Under the pieces are notes generated by a model. That model saw only the letters and a list, made by a program, of their open reading frames with translations. It was not told the origin of the DNA and ran no database searches. Both the position numbers and the translations under genes were made by a program. A stretch of DNA of 64,000 bases from Neotamlana laminarinivorans (lineage in GTDB: Bacteria > Bacteroidota > Bacteroidia > Flavobacteriales > Flavobacteriaceae), in the NCBI RefSeq assembly GCF_020523925.1, contig NZ_JAJAPW010000002.1:372001-436000 (forward strand), written 5' to 3'. Positions 62,988-64,000 of the stretch are shown piece by piece. Position 1 is the first letter of the stretch. Each line of letters begins with the position of its first letter.

Positions 62988-63971
62988 ATGAAGAAAATAA
63001 TTGTTACTGGGGCTAGAAGAACCGCAACAACTTTTTTTGGGCAAGTTATAGCATTCCCAGATAATAACGCATATATATTCGAGCCTTTAAATAGGGAGTT
63101 AGGTGCAAAAGGGCTATCTTATAATGTCTGGTATCCAAAATATAACACAGTGTCTGTTTCTAAAACAGATAAAAACATATTTAACAAGTTAGTGGGTTTA
63201 AAACAACTATCTTTTAAAAAGAGTATAGGCGATGCTAAAACAGACTACTTTATTTATGATGCGTCATTTACAGAGAGAATAAAAAATGTTTTTTCAAATA
63301 GGTCGAAGCAAACATTAAAGTTTAAGCTTTCTAAAATTTTTTTTAATAGATGTGTTTACGAGTATTATAAATCGAAATATTTAAGAAGTAAAAGACTTTT
63401 GGTTATTAAGGACCCTTTTTTAGCTTTAAGCACTCCTTATTTTACAAATAACTATAAGGCCAAGATAGTTGTTACTTTACGCCACCCTGTATCATATTAT
63501 CATAGTATGGTTAAACAAGGTTGGTTTCTAAAGTTTGATCTATTTTCCAATAAACCTTCTGAAGATGTTTTTAGTATAAAAAAGCAAATGGAAACAGACT
63601 ATAATAATATTGATAGAAAAAAGCAATTGGCGGTTTTAGAATATTTAATGGTGTATTCTGAATTATTGAAATATAAAAATAATCCAGATTACATATTTAT
63701 TAAACAAGAAGACTTTTTAGAAGCCCCAAAACAAACAATAGAAAATCTTTACTCAAAACTAGGTTTGGCTTTTAATGAAAAAACAGAAAAGTTTTTAAAG
63801 TCATATACCACTCATAATACAAAAAACGAAAATAGAATTTCTAACACAAAAAGAGATCTTAATTCTATGAAAAATCCATGGGTTGGGAAAGTTTCTAAAG
63901 AAGAGATTGATTTTGTTAAGCACTTTTCTTTTGAATTGTTAAAAGAGTTTTATCCTGAAGAACTGTGGTAG
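62988..63971 (+). CDS. PAPS-dependent sulfotransferase
   Basis: This 327-residue enzyme would transfer sulfate from PAPS, most likely to a sugar in the surface polysaccharide. The N-terminus IIVTGARRTATTFFGQVI fits the 5'-phosphosulfate-binding loop (about 5-17). VVTLRHPVSYYHSMVKQGW fits the 3'-phosphate-binding Arg/Ser segment of the sulfotransferase family. IKQEDFLEAPKQTIENLYSKLGL is also typical. It follows cysN by 16 bp, so donor synthesis and use are co-expressed. The acceptor is unknown and is inferred from the upstream polysaccharide genes. Confidence 0.8.
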   Translation: MKKIIVTGARRTATTFFGQVIAFPDNNAYIFEPLNRELGAKGLSYNVWYPKYNTVSVSKTDKNIFNKLVGLKQLSFKKSIGDAKTDYFIYDASFTERIKNVFSNRSKQTLKFKLSKIFFNRCVYEYYKSKYLRSKRLLVIKDPFLALSTPYFTNNYKAKIVVTLRHPVSYYHSMVKQGWFLKFDLFSNKPSEDVFSIKKQMETDYNNIDRKKQLAVLEYLMVYSELLKYKNNPDYIFIKQEDFLEAPKQTIENLYSKLGLAFNEKTEKFLKSYTTHNTKNENRISNTKRDLNSMKNPWVGKVSKEEIDFVKHFSFELLKEFYPEELW

Positions 63972-63972
63972 G

Positions 63973-64000
63973 ATGAGTAAGTTGTTAGTAAATGTATTAT
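63973..64000 (+). CDS. Start of a further gene, truncated by right edge
   Basis: An ATG at 63973, one base after the sulfotransferase stop, opens a frame that runs to the end of the window (MSKLLVNVL). The spacing is typical of the operon. Nine codons are too few to identify the product. Confidence 0.35.

Noticed and set aside
1-64000. CRISPR arrays, insertion sequences, prophage, toxin-antitoxin or other defence systems
   Set aside because: No regularly spaced direct repeats, no transposase or integrase motifs and no recognisable defence proteins were seen in any frame.

Overview
The window looks like chromosomal DNA of a marine member of the Flavobacteriaceae (Bacteroidota). It is AT-rich and has a SusC/SusD pair with laminarin-type glycoside hydrolases. 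It also carries many families typical of this phylum: DUF4175, DUF4249, DUF4837, DUF6909, GIN-domain proteins, a GlnRS/YqeY fusion and triple-tyrosine regulators. The promoter -7 motif TAnnTTTG recurs upstream of genes. No species is assigned. I see no insertion sequence, prophage, CRISPR array or rRNA operon.

Layout. 1-1840: a truncated lipoprotein gene, a UPF0145 protein and a GIN-domain protein. 1928-16457: a beta-glucan (probably laminarin) utilisation locus, made of a one-component membrane regulator, SusC, SusD, a PKD surface lipoprotein with a duplicated C-terminal module, a multidomain GH16, a GH3 and a second GH16, closed by a strong terminator. 16626-31396: mixed housekeeping and accessory genes (LysE exporter, cupin, tRNA-Cys, folB, glnS, a two-component system, small secreted proteins, an SPFH protein, a Tat lipoprotein glycosidase-like protein, an alpha/beta hydrolase and gltX). 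31508-38220: DUF4175, ybeY, mnmG and a methyltransferase, with two perfect parS-type palindromes flanking mnmG. 38587-50445: a Skp-like lipoprotein, a TonB receptor/DUF4249 pair, holB, pgk, an MltD-like lytic transglycosylase, DUF4837, tatA, an M23 peptidase and a GH3-type acyl-amido synthetase. 50484-64000: a DUF6909 protein, then a surface-polysaccharide operon (Wzz-like protein, rmlBACD, UDP-HexNAc dehydrogenase and 4-epimerase), followed by a sulfation module (cysQ, DUF2061, cysC, cysD, cysN, a sulfotransferase and the first codons of another gene).

How the parts work together. In the glucan locus the regulator probably senses oligosaccharides in the periplasm. The PKD protein and SusD bind glucan, the GH16 enzymes cut it, SusC imports oligomers, and GH3 releases glucose. 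In the right-hand region dTDP-rhamnose and UDP-HexNAc/UDP-HexNAcA precursors are made next to enzymes that make PAPS, use it and recycle PAP. cysH is absent from the window, so the sulfate genes here most likely serve sulfation of a surface glycan rather than cysteine synthesis.

Most notable observations: a perfect 20-bp inverted repeat just before susC; CTATACAA direct repeats spaced by whole helical turns upstream of both the regulator and susC; a module shared between the glucan-binding lipoprotein and its GH16 neighbour; paired parS sites around mnmG; nucleosidase-like motifs in the DUF6909 protein; and several dispersed intergenic palindromic repeats. Most of the content belongs to known families. 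I found no clearly new defence or mobile system.
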